Below are positions 61,284 to 64,000 of a stretch of 64,000 nt of DNA, one piece after another (the stretch's first letter is position 1; each line of letters begins with the position of its first letter). Both the position numbers and the translations under genes were made by a program. Source of the DNA: Pedobacter sp. ok626. Lineage in GTDB: Bacteria; Bacteroidota; Bacteroidia; Sphingobacteriales; Sphingobacteriaceae. The notes beneath the pieces were generated by a model, which saw only the letters and a program-made list of their open reading frames with translations, did not search any database and was not told where the DNA came from. The DNA lies in the NCBI RefSeq assembly GCF_900100435.1, contig NZ_FNEX01000023.1, positions 1 to 64,000 of the forward strand, read 5' to 3'.

Positions 61284-61700
61284 TTAATTAGAATATAGAG
61301 AAGGAATAACAACAACTTTAGCCACAATTGCTCTTGTTGGTCTGATTGGTTGTACGTCCTGATTATCGGAACTCTGGATATCAATCGCTATACCACCATT
61401 AAATAATTCATAGCTATATGCATCAACATTAAATGTGTATGGTAGTTGAATGTAGCTTGTTGAATTTATTGGATGAGATAGGTACACTAAAACTCCTTCA
61501 TCATCAACCGTAACCTGATCAATGGCGCCGTGTCTCCATTCATAGGTGTAAGTCAGACCGTCTTGACTCAATACCCATTGATTAGGTTGTATCGTAAAAT
61601 TATATGTTCTATTGGGCGTATCTTGAATGATCGTGTCCTTCTTGCACGATGCCAGGCCAAGCGTGGCCGTGCATAGTAATAATAATATAAGTTTTCTCAT
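61284..61700 (-). CDS. Uncharacterised small lipoprotein
   Basis: 138 residues. The lipoprotein signal ends in LASC (Cys about 19). The mature domain is beta-rich (RTYNFTIQPNQWVLSQDGLTYTYEW; AIDQVTVDDEGVLVYLS; SYELFNGGIAIDIQSSD). Similar small lipoproteins are common in Pedobacter-type genomes, but I know of no function. Single gene. Confidence 0.72.
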   Translation of the reverse strand: MRKLILLLLCTATLGLASCKKDTIIQDTPNRTYNFTIQPNQWVLSQDGLTYTYEWRHGAIDQVTVDDEGVLVYLSHPINSTSYIQLPYTFNVDAYSYELFNGGIAIDIQSSDNQDVQPIRPTRAIVAKVVVIPSLYSN

Positions 61701-61813
61701 CTGTTTGTGTGTTTGTATTGTTATAGCAAATTTATTGCCACAATATAACGTTCCATTCCTTTACTTATTTTGTAATTAAAATGTTATCCGGAATTTCGTT
61801 ATCCAAAATAAAG

Positions 61814-63061
61814 CTAAACCAAATATTCGAACAACATCTGATCGTTGTTTAATTCAATAATTTCGAACTTGAATTCTTTCATTCTTTTCACCAAAGCATC
61901 ATAATCAGCGCTGTTGGCCAATTCAATACCTACTAAAGCAGGGCCGTTTTCCTTATTAGTTTTTTTAATGAATTCAAAGCGCGTAATGTCATCATGCGGA
62001 CCTAAAACATTATTCACAAATAACTTTAGTGCACCTGGTCTTTGCGGAAAACGAACAATGAAGTAATGTTTCAATCCTTCATACAACAAAGATTTCTCTT
62101 TGATCTCCTGCATACGTTCAATATCGTTGTTGCCACCACTGATGACACAAACTACCTTTTTACCTTTAATTTTATCTTTATAAGCATCAAGAACAGTCAC
62201 AGATAATGCACCTGCCGGTTCAACAACAATAGCATCCTCGTTGTATAACTTTAATATTGTGGTACAAACCTTTCCCTCAGGAACCAACAATACATCATCC
62301 AATACCTGCGTACAAATCTCATAAGTTAGCTTACCTACGCATTTAACAGAGGCACCATCAACAAAACGGTTGATTTCAGGCAAAGTAACAGGGCCACCAT
62401 GTTCAAATGCTTTTAACATAGATGGCGCACCTTCAGGTTCAACACCAGCTAAAAGTATATTAGGATTTTTGCCTTTTAAATAATTACCTACGCCAGCCGA
62501 AAGACCGCCACCGCCAATAGGCATAATCACCACTTCAACATCAGGCAAGTCCTCCAAGATCTCTACACCAACGGTGCCCTGACCTTCAATAATGCTGTAA
62601 TTATCAAAAGGAGGGATAAAGGTCATGTTGTGTTTTTGCGTGTAAGCCAAAGCTTCTTTTAGGCAATCATCAAAAGTATCGCCAACCAACACCAGCTCTA
62701 CACTGCCGTTACCAAACATTTCTGTTTGTTTCACCTTTTGCTTTGGTGTAATCTCAGGCATAAATATGACACCTTTAGTGCCTAATTTATCACAAGAAAA
62801 AGCAACACCTTGCGCATGGTTACCTGCGCTTGCACAAACAATACCACGACTTAATTCATCAGGTGTTAATTGGCTGATCATATTATAAGCACCACGCAAT
62901 TTGTAAGAGCGTACCACCTGTAGATCCTCACGTTTCAGGTATATTTCGCAATCGTATTTTTCAGATAACTTGGGATTGTATATAAGCGGAGTATGTTTTA
63001 CAACATTAGCCAATCGCTTCGATGCGGCTTCGGAATCTAGTTTTAGATTAATCTTTGTCAT
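61814..63061 (-). CDS. ilvA: Threonine ammonia-lyase (biosynthetic)
   Basis: PLP enzyme converting threonine to 2-oxobutyrate for isoleucine. 415 residues from the ATG at 63061; a longer frame to 63124 runs through the upstream hairpin. PLP lysine is in LKREDLQVVRSYKLRGA (the SYKLRGA Lys). ASAGNHAQGVAFS and the glycine loop IMPIGGGGLSAGVG bind PLP. A single ACT-like regulatory domain ends the chain (about 325-415), so feedback inhibition by isoleucine is likely. It follows leuB with 85 bases between, in a branched-chain amino acid cluster. Confidence 0.93.
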   Translation of the reverse strand: MTKINLKLDSEAASKRLANVVKHTPLIYNPKLSEKYDCEIYLKREDLQVVRSYKLRGAYNMISQLTPDELSRGIVCASAGNHAQGVAFSCDKLGTKGVIFMPEITPKQKVKQTEMFGNGSVELVLVGDTFDDCLKEALAYTQKHNMTFIPPFDNYSIIEGQGTVGVEILEDLPDVEVVIMPIGGGGLSAGVGNYLKGKNPNILLAGVEPEGAPSMLKAFEHGGPVTLPEINRFVDGASVKCVGKLTYEICTQVLDDVLLVPEGKVCTTILKLYNEDAIVVEPAGALSVTVLDAYKDKIKGKKVVCVISGGNNDIERMQEIKEKSLLYEGLKHYFIVRFPQRPGALKLFVNNVLGPHDDITRFEFIKKTNKENGPALVGIELANSADYDALVKRMKEFKFEIIELNNDQMLFEYLV

Positions 63062-63066
63062 TTTTT

Positions 63067-63105
63067 CTGAAAAATAATACCGCCACCTGTTTTCGCAGAT
63101 GGCGG
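63067..63105 (-). terminator. Hairpin between leuB and ilvA
   Basis: On the minus strand CCGCCA (63105-63100) pairs with TGGCGG (63085-63080), with a nearly paired inner stem and a loop of about six bases, followed by TATTATTTTTC. It is a plausible intrinsic terminator after leuB or an attenuator just before ilvA. Confidence 0.6.
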
Positions 63106-63146
63106 CTTTAGTTAAGTTACCCAAATATAGGATAAATCAAAAAGTA

Positions 63147-64000
63147 TTATATGTTTTTAGCTAACCAATCGCCTACTTCACTTGTTTTGTAAGCTTTGTT
63201 TTTACCGGCTAAATCTTCGGTTACAATACCCTCAGCAAGAGATTTGTTCACAACTTCTCTGATCAATTCAGCTTCCTCTTTCAATCCGAAAGCATCTTCA
63301 AACATCATTGCTGCAGACAATACAGTAGCTAAAGGATTAGCAATGTCTTTACCTGCTGCTTGTGGATAAGAACCGTGAATTGGTTCAAATAATGAAGTAT
63401 GAACACCAATAGACGCAGATGGCATTAGGCCCATAGAACCTGAAATTACAGAAGCCTCATCAGTTAAGATGTCACCAAATAAATTCTCAGTGATCAATAC
63501 ATCATAAGAATTTGGCCATTGTACCAAACGCATCGCAACAGCATCCACGAATTCGTAGCTTACCGTTACCTCAGGGAAATCTTTCTCCATATCCTGTACG
63601 GTTTCTCTCCACAAACGTGAAGTCTCCAATACATTCGCTTTATCTACGCAGCAAAGTCTTTTGCTACGTGTCATAGCCATTTCAAAGCCTAATTTAGCTA
63701 AACGCTGAACCTCTGCTCTGGTGTAAGTACAAGTATCAAAAGCAGTGTTACCATCGTCTTTTCTACCTCTTTCGCCAAAATAGATACCACCAGTTAATTC
63801 GCGAAGAATAATCAAGTCAGTACCTTCAATGCGCTCTCTTTTTAAAGGAGAATTGTCAATTAAAGAAGGGAAAGTAAAAGTAGGACGAACGTTTGCAAAT
63901 AAGCCTAATTTCTGACGCATTTTCAAAAGACCTTGCTCAGGACGAACAGTCGCTTTTGGATCATTGTCAAAACGTGGATGTCCGATAGCGCCAAAAAGAA
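63147..64000 (-). CDS. leuB: 3-isopropylmalate dehydrogenase, C-terminal part
   Basis: The open frame runs off the right edge: about 284 codons, roughly 70 N-terminal residues missing. It converts 3-isopropylmalate to 2-oxoisocaproate in leucine synthesis. Visible motifs include GAIGHPRFDNDPKATVRPEQ at the edge, LLKMRQKLGLFANVRP, YFGERGRK, CVDKANVLETSRLWR and ENLFGDILTDEASVISGSMGLMPSAS (Asp metal ligands). An internal ATG at 63926 is not the true start. It lies upstream of ilvA. Confidence 0.92.
   Translation of the reverse strand, partial: LFGAIGHPRFDNDPKATVRPEQGLLKMRQKLGLFANVRPTFTFPSLIDNSPLKRERIEGTDLIILRELTGGIYFGERGRKDDGNTAFDTCTYTRAEVQRLAKLGFEMAMTRSKRLCCVDKANVLETSRLWRETVQDMEKDFPEVTVSYEFVDAVAMRLVQWPNSYDVLITENLFGDILTDEASVISGSMGLMPSASIGVHTSLFEPIHGSYPQAAGKDIANPLATVLSAAMMFEDAFGLKEEAELIREVVNKSLAEGIVTEDLAGKNKAYKTSEVGDWLAKNI

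Noticed and set aside
1..64000. CRISPR array, prophage, integrative element or defence island
   Set aside because: No spaced repeats, integrase, phage structural or restriction/defence genes were seen; coding style is uniform.

Overview
The window looks like chromosome of a Bacteroidota bacterium, most likely family Sphingobacteriaceae (Pedobacter-like). This is inferred from gene content: a lipoprotein TamL paired with TamB, DUF4625, DUF5686 and DUF6702 families, the long insert-containing IspG, and a HemC-HemD fusion. Promoters carry the Bacteroidota -7 box TAnnTTTG. Base composition is AT-rich, intergenic gaps are short, Shine-Dalgarno sites are hardly visible, and TTG or GTG starts are common. 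I saw no rRNA, tRNA, CRISPR array or prophage. The only mobile DNA is the tail of an IS1182-type transposase at the left edge.

Layout. 1-3.5 kb: transposase remnant, a BON/SH3 pair, a divergent sigma-70 paralogue and an OmpA-like lipoprotein. 3.5-24.6 kb: DEAD-box helicase, topoisomerase IV (parE and, 11 kb on, parC), a hybrid histidine kinase, the envelope operon tamB-tamL-yihY, then an M1 peptidase, a HupE-like protein and a DUF6702 protein. 24.7-28.3 kb: a minus-strand run with an Mla-type lipid ABC transporter (permease and ATPase), an rRNA-methyltransferase-like protein and an unknown lipoprotein. 28.4-33.5 kb: a short-chain dehydrogenase, a PspC/LiaF-like/RDD membrane set and ispG. 33.5-39.8 kb: accessory genes, including a PAS-LuxR regulator, an LpxR-like lipid A deacylase, a TetR-small protein-MFS unit, small lipoproteins and a hydrolase.

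39.9-48.9 kb is a haem biosynthesis operon: hemA, hemCD, hemB, hemL, then a complete histidine kinase/response regulator pair and a TPR-like membrane protein, then hemE and a HemJ-like oxidase, closed by a clear terminator. 49.0-54.9 kb: an ECF sigma factor with a probable anti-sigma factor and a beta-barrel protein, an orphan ABC ATPase and a DUF5686 outer-membrane protein. 54.9-59.6 kb (minus strand): a TonB-dependent receptor with two secreted lipoproteins (one a clear DUF4625 with a histidine cluster), a further Cys-rich lipoprotein, and a small His/CxxC membrane protein. I read this as a transition-metal uptake locus. 59.7-64 kb: a GNAT protein, a NamZ-type muramidase, a lipoprotein, ilvA and the 3' part of leuB.

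Most of the window is ordinary chromosome. The parts most worth a second look are the metal-type TonB locus, the two-component system nested in the haem operon, the long tail of ParC with its clamp-motif-like end, and the start codons placed on or beside -7 boxes.
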